In this document: positions 7,192-17,800 of the stretch, one piece after another
How the letters are laid out: each line of letters begins with the position of its first letter
How positions within the stretch are numbered: position 1 is the stretch's first letter
Source of the DNA: Bacteroidales bacterium
GTDB lineage: Bacteria; Bacteroidota; Bacteroidia; Bacteroidales; P3
Assembly: GCA_031262295.1 (NCBI GenBank)
Contig: JAISIA010000034.1
Coordinates: 1-51,974 of the forward strand
Direction of reading: 5' to 3'
DNA length: 51,974 nt
Notes under the pieces: model-generated
Database searches by the model: none
Seen by the model: the letters and a program-made list of their open reading frames with translations, nothing else
Told to the model about the DNA's origin: nothing
Program-made: the position numbers and the translations under genes

Positions 7192-8904
7192 ATGAAAAAA
7201 TACCTAATTCCAATATTCCTTTTCCTTGTTTTTCTTTCCTTTTCTTGTGCAAAGGTTGGAATGCCACAAGGAGGTGCTTACGATAGAACGCCTCCTAAGG
7301 TAAAAAAAGAAAAGCCACAAAACAATTCAACAATGTTTAAAGGCAATGGCTTTGAAGTTGAATTTGACGAATACATTGTTCTAAATAATGTTCAAGAGGA
7401 ATTAATAATATCCCCTCCACTAAAAGAAAAGCCAAATGTAAAAGCCTCCTTAAAGAAATTAGAAGTCTCTTGGAGCGATACTCTTTTGGAGAATACAACA
7501 TATATATTTGACTTTGGAACATCAATAGTAGATTATAGGGAAGGAAATATTCTTAATGGATTTGTTTATAGTTTTTCCTCAGGAGAAACAATAGACACCA
7601 ATGAATATAAGGGAATATTGGTTGATGCCTACACCTTAAAGCCTATTGCAAAGAAATATGTTATGCTATATAAATCCGATAGTGCATCAATTTTCCATAA
7701 AGAAAAACCAAATTACCTTACACGTTCAGATAGTAGCGGTAGGTTTCATTTTAAGAATATTGCAGAAGGAGAATATCAAATTATGGCTTTGGATGATAAG
7801 AATCAAAACCTAATATACGACCTACCTAATGAAGCAATTGCTTTTTCCTTAGATAGGATAAAGGCAACAACATACAATATAAGTAAAATTGATACAACAA
7901 AAACTTTAAATCCAACAAATGATAGCATAGTTAATGATAATTCAAAAGAAGATTCTTCTTATTTTTTAGATAATAACTCAAAGAATATACTCTACTTTTT
8001 TGAGCCAAAGGATACATCAATTGCAATAAACTCAACAAAAATACCCTCTCCTATTAATTTGAATATTGTTTTTTCTAACCCCACAACAGATAGTCTAAGA
8101 ATCATTTTCTCCTATCCCAATATTGATATAAATAATAAGGAAGAAGCATTGGTCTATTTTAGCAAAAATAAAGACACAATAAATATTTGGTCTTTGAAAA
8201 ATAGAATGGATTCAATAAAAGTTAGAATTACAGATATAGGATTGGATGAAAATATTGAGCAAATATATAATGAAAACAAAAAAACTTCAAAACAAGATAC
8301 CTTTTCTTTTCTTTCCCCTTTAAGAGAATTAGCTTATTATAACCTTTTATCCATAGAAACACCCTACCCTTGTTTGGATACAACTCAAAAACTATTTGCA
8401 ATAATAAATAATAAGAATGATTCAATTTATGACACAATTACTTTTTCTTTCCTATCTCCTTTTTCTCTACAATACAATGAAAAATTAAAAGGAAACAATA
8501 CCTATCAAGTAAGAGTGGATGAAGGACAAATAAAAGATGTACTAAGGAGAGTTAATGACAAATTGTCTTTTTCCTTTGAGGTTTCTTCTGCGGAGAATTA
8601 TGGAAACTTTTTCATAACTATTAAAGATAGCTTAAACAAAAAAGAAAACTACATCCTAATTTTGGAAGATAATGATAAAAAAGAAGTAGAAAGAAAATTT
8701 TGTAAAAAAGAAGAAAAAATTAGCTTTTTAAATCTAAAACAAGGAACCTATTTTTTGCGTCTTATAGTTGATAAAAACAATAATGGGAAATGGGATTATG
8801 GACAATACGATAAGGGCATACTTCCCGAGAGAGTTTTGATTTATGATAAGGCAATTTCAATTAGAGAAAATTGGGATATAGAAGAAATTTGGCAAATAGA
8901 ATAA
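7192..8904 (+). CDS. Lipoprotein with N-terminal bacterial Ig-like domain
   Basis: 570 residues. The lipoprotein signal ends at FLSFSC with Cys19. Next comes the conserved Bacteroidota pattern GMPQGGAYDRTPPKV and an Ig-like (SbsA/big_5 type) domain at about 33-130 (FDEYIVLNNVQEELIISPPL...YIFDFG). A second beta domain (about 138-215) has the sequence GRFHFKNIAEGEYQIMALDD and looks carboxypeptidase-regulatory-like. The rest is Ser/Asn/Lys-rich beta-structure, ending in a segment with DKNNNGKWDYGQYDKG. Proteins of this layout are widespread surface or periplasmic lipoproteins; the precise role is unknown. It is the last gene of the lolD-rlmB run, before the mutA promoter. Confidence 0.8.
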   Translation: MKKYLIPIFLFLVFLSFSCAKVGMPQGGAYDRTPPKVKKEKPQNNSTMFKGNGFEVEFDEYIVLNNVQEELIISPPLKEKPNVKASLKKLEVSWSDTLLENTTYIFDFGTSIVDYREGNILNGFVYSFSSGETIDTNEYKGILVDAYTLKPIAKKYVMLYKSDSASIFHKEKPNYLTRSDSSGRFHFKNIAEGEYQIMALDDKNQNLIYDLPNEAIAFSLDRIKATTYNISKIDTTKTLNPTNDSIVNDNSKEDSSYFLDNNSKNILYFFEPKDTSIAINSTKIPSPINLNIVFSNPTTDSLRIIFSYPNIDINNKEEALVYFSKNKDTINIWSLKNRMDSIKVRITDIGLDENIEQIYNENKKTSKQDTFSFLSPLRELAYYNLLSIETPYPCLDTTQKLFAIINNKNDSIYDTITFSFLSPFSLQYNEKLKGNNTYQVRVDEGQIKDVLRRVNDKLSFSFEVSSAENYGNFFITIKDSLNKKENYILILEDNDKKEVERKFCKKEEKISFLNLKQGTYFLRLIVDKNNNGKWDYGQYDKGILPERVLIYDKAISIRENWDIEEIWQIE

Positions 8905-8912
8905 TATAAAGA

Positions 8913-8943
8913 TTGGTTATCACATTATTTCTTTATAATTTTG
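8913..8943 (+). promoter_or_regulatory. mutA promoter
   Basis: TTG at 8913-8915 lies 20 bases before TAATTTTG at 8936-8943, matching the Bacteroidota -33/-7 pattern. The ATG follows at 8984. I saw no cobalamin riboswitch in the short leader. Confidence 0.65.
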
Positions 8944-8983
8944 CAACCTTAAAATTTTAATTACAATTAATATAATCTATAAA

Positions 8984-10804
8984 ATGAACGACGAAAAATT
9001 ATTTACCCAGTTTCCTCCTGTTCCAACAGAGCTTTGGGAAGAGGCAATAAGAGTTGATTTGAAAGGTCAGGACTATGATAAGAAGTTAGTATGGAAAACT
9101 ATTGAAGGATTCAATGTAAGACCTTATTATAGGGAAGAAAACCTTAAAGATATTGTTTTAAACAAAAGTAATAAACAAGATAATTCTTGGGATATTCGCC
9201 AAGATATTTTTGAAAAAGATATTCTTTTGGCAAATGCCATAGCTCAACAAGGGATAAAAAGAGGTGTAAATTCGCTTGGATTGGATGCTACTAATATAAA
9301 ATCAGAAAAAGATTTAGAATTACTTTTAAAAGATATTGATATAACAAAGGTAAAGATAAACTTCACAGGAGCTAATTGCTTTTGGGAAATTACTAACCTA
9401 TTCATCTCTTTTGTAAAGTCACATAATATAGATAAAGATAAGGTTTATGGTTCTTTAAATTTTGATCCTTTTGTAAAGGCTCTTTATAGTGGAGGATTTT
9501 GTTGTGAAATTCCCGAAATAGGAAAAAGAGCAGCAGAACTGATAAAACTTGTTAAGGAAAACATTCCAAACTTTGACGTTATTACAATAAATGGTCAAAT
9601 TTTCAATAATGCAGGCTCTTCAATTGTTCAAGAATTGGCTTATAGTCTTTCTGCGGCTAACGAATATATTTATTGTGCAACTTCAAATGGAGCACTTGCT
9701 CACTCTGTTGGTTATAGAATGGTTATTAGTTTTGCAACAGGAAGCAACTATTTTATGGAAATAGCTAAGATAAGAGCAGCAAGGATACTATTTAAACGTA
9801 TAATGGAGCAATATAATCCTAAATGCGAAACAGCTTTTGATGTATTTATTGCAACTCAAAGCTCTTTCTACAACAAAACAATATACGATCCATACGTAAA
9901 TATGCTAAGAACAACAACCGAAACTATGTCTTCTGCCATTGCAGGAGCAGATTCCATTTCGGTATATCCTTTTGATTGTGCCTTTAAAGAAAGTGATGAC
10001 TTTTCAAGACGTATTGCAAGCAATCAACAAATCCTACTTAAAGAAGAGACATACTTAGATAAGGTTGTTGATCCTTCTTCTGGAAGCTACTATATTGAAA
10101 ATTTAACCAATTCTATATGCGAAGCTGCTTGGAATATCTTTAAAGAAATAGAAGAAAAAGGAGGATTCCTTAGTGCAATAAAAGAAGGTTTTATCCAAGA
10201 TGAAATAGAAAAAACATCATCAAAAAGATCAAATGATGCTGCAATGAGGAAAACATCAATATTAGGTACTAATCAATATCCTAATTTGAATGAAAAGATG
10301 TCTGAAAAGATTAGTTCAGTATGTGAAGGTGTAGAAAATAAAAAAGATAATATAAGAACTCTTTCTACAAAACGTTTATCCCAAGACTTTGAAACCTTAC
10401 GTCTAAATGTTGAAAAGGCAGATAAAAAACCAAAGGTCTTCCTTCTAACTTATGGAAACTTGGCTATGCGTAAGGCAAGAAGTGGTTTTGCAACAAATTT
10501 CTTTGGAATAGCAGGCTATGATATTATAGATAATATTGGTTTTTCTTCAATTGAAGAAGGAGCAAATAAGGCATTGGAGTCAAAAAGCGACATTATTGTT
10601 CTTTGTTCCTCTGATGATGAATACAAGGAATTAGTTCAAGGCGTTATGCCTCTATTAAAAGATAAGGTAAAACATATAGTTGTTGCAGGCTATCCTGAAA
10701 GTGAGGTTGAAAACTTCAAACAACAAGGCATAACAGACTTTATCCATGTTAGAACAAACGCATTAGAAAGCCTTAAAAACTACAATAAACTTTTAGGACT
10801 ATAA
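8984..10804 (+). CDS. mutA: Methylmalonyl-CoA mutase small (beta) subunit
   Basis: 606 residues. The N-terminus has the small-subunit opening FPPVPTELWEEAIRVDLKG and KLVWKTIEGFNVRPYYR. A TIM-barrel mutase domain (to about 470) precedes a C-terminal B12-binding-like domain (about 480-606). The cobalamin-ligand motif DxHxxG is absent: the equivalent stretch reads TYGNLAMRKARSGF, as expected for the non-catalytic subunit. The enzyme interconverts methylmalonyl-CoA and succinyl-CoA in propionate/succinate metabolism and needs the large subunit MutB. MutB normally follows immediately, but here the gene is followed by a terminator and about 1.1 kb without genes. MutB must be elsewhere or absent. 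Confidence 0.9.
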   Translation: MNDEKLFTQFPPVPTELWEEAIRVDLKGQDYDKKLVWKTIEGFNVRPYYREENLKDIVLNKSNKQDNSWDIRQDIFEKDILLANAIAQQGIKRGVNSLGLDATNIKSEKDLELLLKDIDITKVKINFTGANCFWEITNLFISFVKSHNIDKDKVYGSLNFDPFVKALYSGGFCCEIPEIGKRAAELIKLVKENIPNFDVITINGQIFNNAGSSIVQELAYSLSAANEYIYCATSNGALAHSVGYRMVISFATGSNYFMEIAKIRAARILFKRIMEQYNPKCETAFDVFIATQSSFYNKTIYDPYVNMLRTTTETMSSAIAGADSISVYPFDCAFKESDDFSRRIASNQQILLKEETYLDKVVDPSSGSYYIENLTNSICEAAWNIFKEIEEKGGFLSAIKEGFIQDEIEKTSSKRSNDAAMRKTSILGTNQYPNLNEKMSEKISSVCEGVENKKDNIRTLSTKRLSQDFETLRLNVEKADKKPKVFLLTYGNLAMRKARSGFATNFFGIAGYDIIDNIGFSSIEEGANKALESKSDIIVLCSSDDEYKELVQGVMPLLKDKVKHIVVAGYPESEVENFKQQGITDFIHVRTNALESLKNYNKLLGL

Positions 10805-10861
10805 CATATTTTTATTAATAATTTAATTTTCGCCCTTATTAATAAAAAGTTTATTATAATA

Positions 10862-10898
10862 AAAACGCTGCCATAAAAAGTTATGACAGCGTTTTTTT
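10862..10898 (+). terminator. mutA terminator
   Basis: AAAACGCTG...CATAA pairs with TTATG...CAGCGTTTT across an AAAG loop (one bulge on each side), followed by a run of Ts. The outer arms AAAACGCTG/CAGCGTTTT recur in the palindromic arrays at 11223, 20766, 29056 and 42591. Confidence 0.85.
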
Positions 10899-11065
10899 TA
10901 TGCCTTTATTCACTAATTAACAATCAATTCTTCACAAAACAATAGCATTTTCATAGTTTTTTCAAATTTTTTAACATTTCACCCCCTAAAAAACACCCTA
11001 TTTTTAACACTTTTTTAAAGAAAATCGCCAAAATTTAACATTTTTTAACATTTCATTCAAAATTT

Positions 11066-11098
11066 GTCGGCAACCGACCTTTGTTTGTCCTAACGGAA
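11066..11098 (+). repeat. Dispersed hairpin element, copy 2
   Basis: GTCGGCAACCGAC is followed by CTTTGTTTGTCCTAACGGAA. The element and its flanks (TTTAACATTTCA before, TTTCAGCTTTTCAAATT after) match 51893-51974 closely, so a larger block is duplicated. Confidence 0.85.
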
Positions 11099-11222
11099 TT
11101 TCAGCTTTTCAAATTGTTAATTATCAATATAATCCAAACATATTTTAATTTATTTTTCTAAATTTTTCCTTAAAAAAGTCAAATCCTTATTTTTCCAGAA
11201 AAAAACGAAAATTTACTCAAAT

Positions 11223-11300
11223 AAAACGCTGTTTTATTTTGCTAAAACGAAGAAATAATTTTCTAAATCTTCGTTTTAATTTTCTAAAACGAAGATTTAT
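11223..11300. repeat. AT-rich palindromic array, copy 2
   Basis: AAAACGCTGTTTT, then AAAACGAAG, CTTCGTTTT and AAAACGAAG units alternate at about 21-bp spacing. It forms the 3' part of the conserved block whose promoter is at 11407-11437 on the minus strand. Confidence 0.78.
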
Positions 11301-11400
11301 TTAAAGATAATACACTAATAATTAGGTGATTATTTTGTAAAAATAAATAAAAATGAAATTTTGGGAAAATATTATGTTTTTTGCCTTAAAAGAAACTTTG
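11300..11400 (-). ncRNA. Candidate small RNA leader, conserved block copy A
   Basis: Downstream of the minus-strand promoter the sequence begins GCCAAAACAAAGTTTC, followed by a GGC that can close a stem-loop, then a conserved CATAATATTT-CCC stretch, then the palindromic array. Copies B (20845-20943) and C (28889-28992) share this order. Transcription and function are inferred; the 3' end is unknown. Confidence 0.3.
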
Positions 11401-11406
11401 TTTTGG

Positions 11407-11437
11407 CAAAGGTACAAAAAAGATTTGATAAATGCAA
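11407..11437 (-). promoter_or_regulatory. Promoter of conserved block copy A
   Basis: On the minus strand TTG (11435-11437) is 20 bases from TACCTTTG (11407-11414). Copies B and C have the same elements at the same 20-base spacing, although the intervening sequence differs. Confidence 0.5.
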
Positions 11438-11669
11438 GTGACGATTTTCAGTTTTGAAATTTTGAATTTAACATTTGAAGAGAAAAATGTTAAATATTTT
11501 TTGAAATTATATTTTTTATATATCAAAACAATGGGATTCATTTCCTTATAAAATTAATATTATACGCAAATAATGATAATTTATTTAAAAAACAATACGG
11601 GAAAAGGGATAAATCCCCTTGCTATTGGTTATTTTGCATAAATTTATTTGCAGATTATCCCTATTGAAG

Positions 11670-11784
11670 TATGACAAAATATAGGGAGGTTGCGCAACTT
11701 TTGGTTATGACAAAATAAAGGTAGGTTGCTCAACTTTTGGTTATGACAAAAAAAAGGTCGGTTGCCGAATTGCCGACTTTTGGT
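11670..11784. repeat. Triple tandem repeat with decaying hairpins (36, 36, 43 bp)
   Basis: Three units each begin TATGACAAAA and end CAACTTTTGGT or GACTTTTGGT. The central palindromes differ: GGTTGCGCAAC, GGTTGCTCAAC and GGTCGGTTGCCGAATTGCCGAC. The third resembles the dispersed hairpin element. Confidence 0.75.
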
Positions 11785-11847
11785 TAGGATAATCAAAAGT
11801 TAGTTGCCAACAAAATAATATTTAGTTTTATTGAATTATAAATACAG

Positions 11848-11887
11848 AACCCGACTTCCGTAGGACGAGTAAATGCCACTTGGTGGC
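11848..11887 (-). repeat. Dispersed hairpin element at the sprA stop codon
   Basis: On the minus strand GCCACCAAGTGGC (5-bp stem, CAA loop) is followed by ATTTACTCGTCCTACGGAAG. The first G of the hairpin is the last base of the sprA TAG stop. The stem differs from GTCGGCAACCGAC but the loop and the 3' module are kept. Confidence 0.8.
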
Positions 11888-14800
11888 TAGATTATTATTC
11901 TTAATTTAAATCCGCCTTGTGTCATTGAATTTGGATAGGCATTTGATATGTATGGGGTATTTATTGTCATCTCAAAGAAGGCTGTTAGTATTATTTTCTC
12001 TGTTATTGAATATTCTCCTGAAAGGTTTAGATTAAGGACATCACTACCAGAGGACATAAGATTAACTTTTTGATCTATCTTTCTTAATATTGTTGTATTC
12101 TTATTCCAAGTAAGTGTTGCATTAATATCTATATCACTCTTTAATTGACGAGAGCTTTCCCCTGCCCTTATATTTATTTCTACTTCCTTAAAACGATAGC
12201 CTCCTCCAATAACGTATGATACCCTATTCATTTCTGTAAGCTGTTTATTGGAAAAAGATAGGGATAGGTTTCTATCCTTTCTTATTTCAAAGTTAGCCTG
12301 AAAGCTATTCTTTAAGTTAATATCAATCTTAATCAATGGACTTAAAGACTCATTAATTGTTATGTTGTCTATAACATCTCTTGGCAAATAGTTATTATTT
12401 GTTTCATTTTTTATCCACTCTGTCCCATAGTCATATCTTGAATTATTTGTAGGAACCCTTACATCAGAAGTAAAAGACCCTACTGAATATGTTGAAGTGT
12501 AGGCATTGGATATTGTTATGCTATTTACCCATTTTTGCAACCATTTTATCTTTGATAGCCCTGTATAGTCTATTGTCCAATTTGGCAAAGGTATCTTAGT
12601 GAATGGATTTAGCGAACGGCTATCTGGGGAGGAGCCTGTATAGGCTGCTAAAAAGGCAGGTATTAATACCTGTTGTGAAGTTGCACCATAACCATCGGGA
12701 TAATACTTTCCATTACTTGTATCCATTATCATATTGCCATTATAGTTTGGATTATTTTTTGCCAAACGCTGAGCAATAATATCCCTATAATCTAAGAAGT
12801 TTTGGAATGTTTCACTCACATTGTCATCTTTTAATGAGCGGAACATAGTTCCTAATGTTATTATTGTGGTAGAAAAATTCCCTGTATTTTGAGCAGAAAG
12901 AGGACCCGTCACTCTATCTTGTCCTTGATCATATTTGTAATATGCAACATAGTTTTCCGATTGACTTTGATTAAAACGAAGATTTATCTTAAAGTCTTTT
13001 ATAGGTTCTAATTGGATTTGTCCATTTAATGTTTTATTACTTTTTTGTTGGAAGGCGTTATTCATTAATGAGTCGGTGGATAACCATCTTTTCTCAATGG
13101 CTTTTTCCATTATATTTGCTTGTGAGCCGAATACAAATCCAAATCCTGGTGCCCAAGAGTTGCTTGGAGATAATCCAATAAATTTAGAAATAGGCATAAA
13201 TCCCGGAATATATGTTCCATCGTTTTGAGAATAGTTTATACTTGCATTCTTTACGCTTGTTAATAGTCTTATAGAATATTTACCAACTTCTTTCATTATT
13301 TTAACAAAGGTAGATATACTATCTGTTGCAGTAGAGTCTTTTTTATTATTTAATTCTTTTGGATCAAATCTCTTTGGTCTATTATCCTGACGAGAATTTG
13401 TATTTTCGCTTAAAATCTTCTTTACAAATGGAATCTTATTATAGATTTGGACTAAATTTAAATTTACATTTATAGATTTTCTTGCAGAATTTTCTATTGT
13501 ATTACCCAATCTTTCCAAAGCCTGTGTTGAACCAGAGAATATAAACTCTGCATTGTATGCAGTATTTACTCTTAACCAATCTAAGATTGGTATTTTGTAT
13601 ATAGGGATATTAAATGTTATGTCAGTTTTCTGCCTATATTCTTGTGCCCTTCCAAGATCAAAGACAGAGGACCAAACGGAATCTCTTTTTTCTTTTGTGT
13701 CTATCTTTCCACGAGGCTCATCAATGCGAGCGTTCATTGTTGCATTGTAGTTCAGTTTTAAGTTTTGGGTTATATCATAAGCAAAAGAATATATCCTATT
13801 CCAATAAAATTGTTTGAAATAATAAGGTTCCATCTTTATTAACCCTTGACTTTTTGGTCTTATAAGAGTTTCTTCAAAGTCTCTTACTGCTTCTGTCCTT
13901 ACTGAAATGGTTCTTGGCTTATAGTTAAAAGTTAAATCTCTTAGTATTGTCCAAGCCTTATTCTTAAATAGTTTTACCTTGCTTAAAGGTTTTAATGGTT
14001 TTGATTTAAATGTATAGTTATAGTTTATCCCTCCTCTATGTTGGGTTTTGGAATTGTAGGCAATATCTACATCTCTTCTAAATATGTTGGAGAAAGAATA
14101 GGAGGCGTCAAAGTTTTCTATCCCTAAGAGATATTGTTTTGAATCTGCCGTTGCTATTTTCTCCTTACGAACATTCATAAAGTTTATATTGGTTCTTGAA
14201 GTGAAGTCTTGAACCATATTCCTTATTGAATCCTTTTCTTTCTCTGTTTTATATGTTAGAAGATCATCTTTTAATAGGACATCAGGGTCTAATGGGTTGT
14301 AACGAGGATTACTTACCTGTTGCGAATAATCAAAATGCATAGGAATCCTTATTCCAGATGTCTTTGAAAAGAATTTTCCTAATTCAAGATTTGTTGAAAT
14401 ATCAAAAGCACCTACATTATCCTGTGATATTTCTGAAATACTTTTTTCCAAAGTTCCAAAACCTGCTGAGCGATAAGAACCAGATAGGGATAAATCTCCA
14501 AGGTCTGCTAAGTTTGTCCTTGCAAATCCTGTTGCAGCCCAGCCAGAGGATTTGTTGAAATCTGTAAGTCGCAATTCATTTATCCAAACCTCAACACTCT
14601 TTTCCTGCATATCGTCATTGTCTGTTAGGTATGCCTTCTTTGGATTCCTAACTCCTATCATCATAACCTTAACACTGCTTATGCTTGGTGAGCCTAAAAT
14701 TGTCACCTTTCTTCCATCCACCATTTCGGAATATGGTAGAAGGGAAGAGATTTTTGTATCCCCAGAACGTATCTTTGCATTTCTGTTTTCCTTAACTTGA

Positions 14801-17800
14801 ACAATCTTCTCCAAGTCTATATCCACATTATTATCTTGTGGCCAAATTAGATTATCTGCTGTTTGCCCCGTATGCCAAGGAGTAAAGGTAAGAGGCAATT
14901 CATATTCGTAATAGTTGTTTGTAAAGTCTGCTCCTAAGCGTACAAATAAATTAACATCGCCTTTTTTATATGTATCTTTCTCTAATACTTTTTCTGCATG
15001 GACAAACATTTGTAGTTTCTTATATTGTCGCATATCTATGTCAGATGTTTTATATATTGCTCTTGCATCTCCATCTGAAAGATCTGTCACCTTCATACTC
15101 AAAGCCTGTTCATTCATTTGTTGGAACGATGTTGAGCTATACATCTTTTCCCTATCTATTCCGGGAGGAAGAACATAAGGTATTGGAGAACGTTTTCCAT
15201 TTTCTTCAATATTTACAGATGCGACTGTGAATGTTGTATTCTCCTTTTGCGTTCCCGAAGGATACATTCCGGGAGCCAAAAGGTTATCTGTGTATTTTCT
15301 CCAATCACCGCTGACCAATTCAAATGTTGCAAAACGTAGAATAACTGGCTCATTGAATCCTCTAAGGAACATTCTCATAAAACGGATTGATTGAAATCCC
15401 TCAATAGCACCTACTGTCTTGGAAGGAATACGCACAGGTATTTTAAATTGATACCACTTACAATCGGTATATTCTCCATTTGGAAGAGCAATATTAGTGG
15501 CATTTTGAATGTCTGTTATATAATTTTGTCCTATAACCAAACTATTAGGATCTAAATCTATCTCATATTCATAATAATTCTCTGCCTCACTAAGAGTATT
15601 GTCTTGATTTATGTCTTCAACATTAGGAAGCGAGGTTTGTTGTGTTGAATATAGTTCATTGGAATTATCAGTTACAGCAGAATTTCCTTCGGAATTATTA
15701 TAGTATTTATATCTATCGGTTATCTTAACATTATTATTGTCATACATTGTGCTTCTAAAATAACGGAAATCGTCAGCCGAAGCATCTTGGGATAGAATAT
15801 TATATGCCTCAGGTGTTAATTGCTCTTGTGCTTTAAACAAAAACCTTTCAAAAAAGCTTTGTTCATCAGTTGAACCTAAGCCATCGTAACCTATATCTTG
15901 ATATTGTCTTGTTGCAGGATCATTATCGAAGGCATTAACTATTGCTTGCAGACGCGGAACTCTTCCCCATATTGTTGTATCAACATCGGTTATATTATTT
16001 GAAGAAGGCAATCCATTTTCAAAACTCTTTCTTCCATCTCTTAGAATATCCTCAGATATGTCTCCAATATTAAAATATAGCTTTCCACCTTTTGCATTTT
16101 CATTGCCAATAAATGGATCCATTAACCAAAATTCTATATATTCTATGTTTGCAGCCTCAAAATCGGTACTTTCTAACTTCCTCATAACTCCTCCCCATCG
16201 CGTATCTGGTCTTTTTAATGAACCATCGGAATTTAATCCGTAGGAATATACCGAAGTAGTATCATAATTATAAGGTCCTCTTTCAGAAGGATAGAAAGCC
16301 AAATTAAACTCTCTAATATTTGTTGGTTGTCCTGAGGCTATCTCTTTATTGGGATGAACCTCCCTTTCTAAGATTTGACGAGCATAAGGTTGAGACCTAT
16401 CATCCTTATTTATGTTTGAAGGAGCAGAAGAACTATAAAATATATCATCAATACTATACCATGCAATCTTAGCACGATTAAATCCATATTCCAATCCAGA
16501 GTTTTTTTGTGTTTCGGGAAATAATGCGTTAGCCGAAGCATAGTCCTGAGGCGTTGAAGCCAAATACCAAGACCCTATTGCTCTTAAATCTATGGAGGTT
16601 TTCGCTGCCTCAAAGTCGTCAATATAGGAAGTTCCTGTTGAACCTATAACAGATGGATTGCCGGGAATAAAATGTGCAAACTCACCCGTTAGAGATAGGG
16701 TTGAAGGAGCATTAGTTGAATAGAAAGGAAGCCAATCTATAAGTTTTGTAATGAAATTAACCTCTTTCCTATAATTGAAATCAAAACCCCAAAGCGTATT
16801 ACTCATAGGCTCTTCCCCATAATTGACCTTTGAAGTTATTGGACTTTCATGCAAATTCAATAATGTTGCTCCCAATGTTATGTCTTGGCTTATCTCGTAT
16901 GATGCCCTAAGCCCCATAAGTCTTTTTGTTGTCATAGAAAACATATCTTGACTTTCTGTGGAAACAGTAATTGGAGTTCCAGAGGATAGATATCCTTGAT
17001 TGATTATCCTAACTCGTCCCATTGCATAATCAACAGTGTAATCCACTCCTTCCATTAATTGTATTCCTCCTGCCATTACCCTAACAGAACCCTGAGGAAT
17101 ATTTGTTCCATTCAAAGATATTTCCGAGCCACCCTCCGATTTATATCTTCCCTCTAAATAATATTTGTTCTTGTCTGGATATTGTTGTGCCTGCGATATT
17201 GTTAAAGTGTATAAGGAATCAAAGCAATACTTATCTGCTATATCGTCATCATTTAATATTGAACGCAAATCCTTACCGAAAGGCTCAACATAAGGGAATA
17301 TAACCAAGCCTCTATCCGAAACAATAGTCCCTCCATTGACAATAGCATTATCAATGAAGTCAAAAACTCCGTCAGGGAAATTGTTTTGTTGATTATCCAT
17401 CCTATCCCATCCAAATATTTGCAAAAGAGGAACGCCTTTCTTACTTCCTTCATTAAAGTATCCCGTTGGAATACCTTGTTCATCGCCCTGATAAAGCACA
17501 TTTAGACGAAAGTCTTCCTGCTGTATTTGATATGCTTGTAGGGAATAGATGTTTTTCATCATCAATTTCCACATAGGATTCCTTACATTTAGTGTAGAAC
17601 TTTTTAGTAGTTTTACCACCAAAGTATTTGGATCATTTATTCCTTCATCGGAAAACTCCCCTACCTGATAGATGGTTGTATCTCCAATTATTTGATAACG
17701 GAAGGCAACTGCTAGGACCTGATCGTTTGTTAGGGGTTGGTTTAAGGAAATGAAGCCCAGACGAGAATTAAAATAATATTCCGAAGAATTTAACTTTCTT

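Larger units (their letters stand above)
10805..11886. other. Gene-free region between mutA and sprA, built of repeats
   Basis: This 1.1-kb convergent gap holds the mutA terminator (10862-10898), a TTAACATTTC-rich stretch (10931-11060), a hairpin element (11066-11098), a palindromic array (11223-11300) and a conserved block with a minus-strand promoter (11300-11640). A triple tandem repeat (11670-11784) and a hairpin element touching the sprA stop (11848-11887) follow. No credible ORF. Confidence 0.75.

Noticed and set aside
8905..8983. Cobalamin riboswitch upstream of mutA
   Set aside because: The leader is under 45 bases and has no recognisable B12-box or fold.
8984..10804. Catalytic, stand-alone methylmalonyl-CoA mutase
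   Set aside because: The C-terminal domain lacks DxHxxG and the N-terminus matches the small subunit.
10805..11886. Decayed gene or insertion sequence in the mutA-sprA gap
   Set aside because: No long frame, no transposase motif and no terminal repeats of IS type; the content is explained by repeat families.
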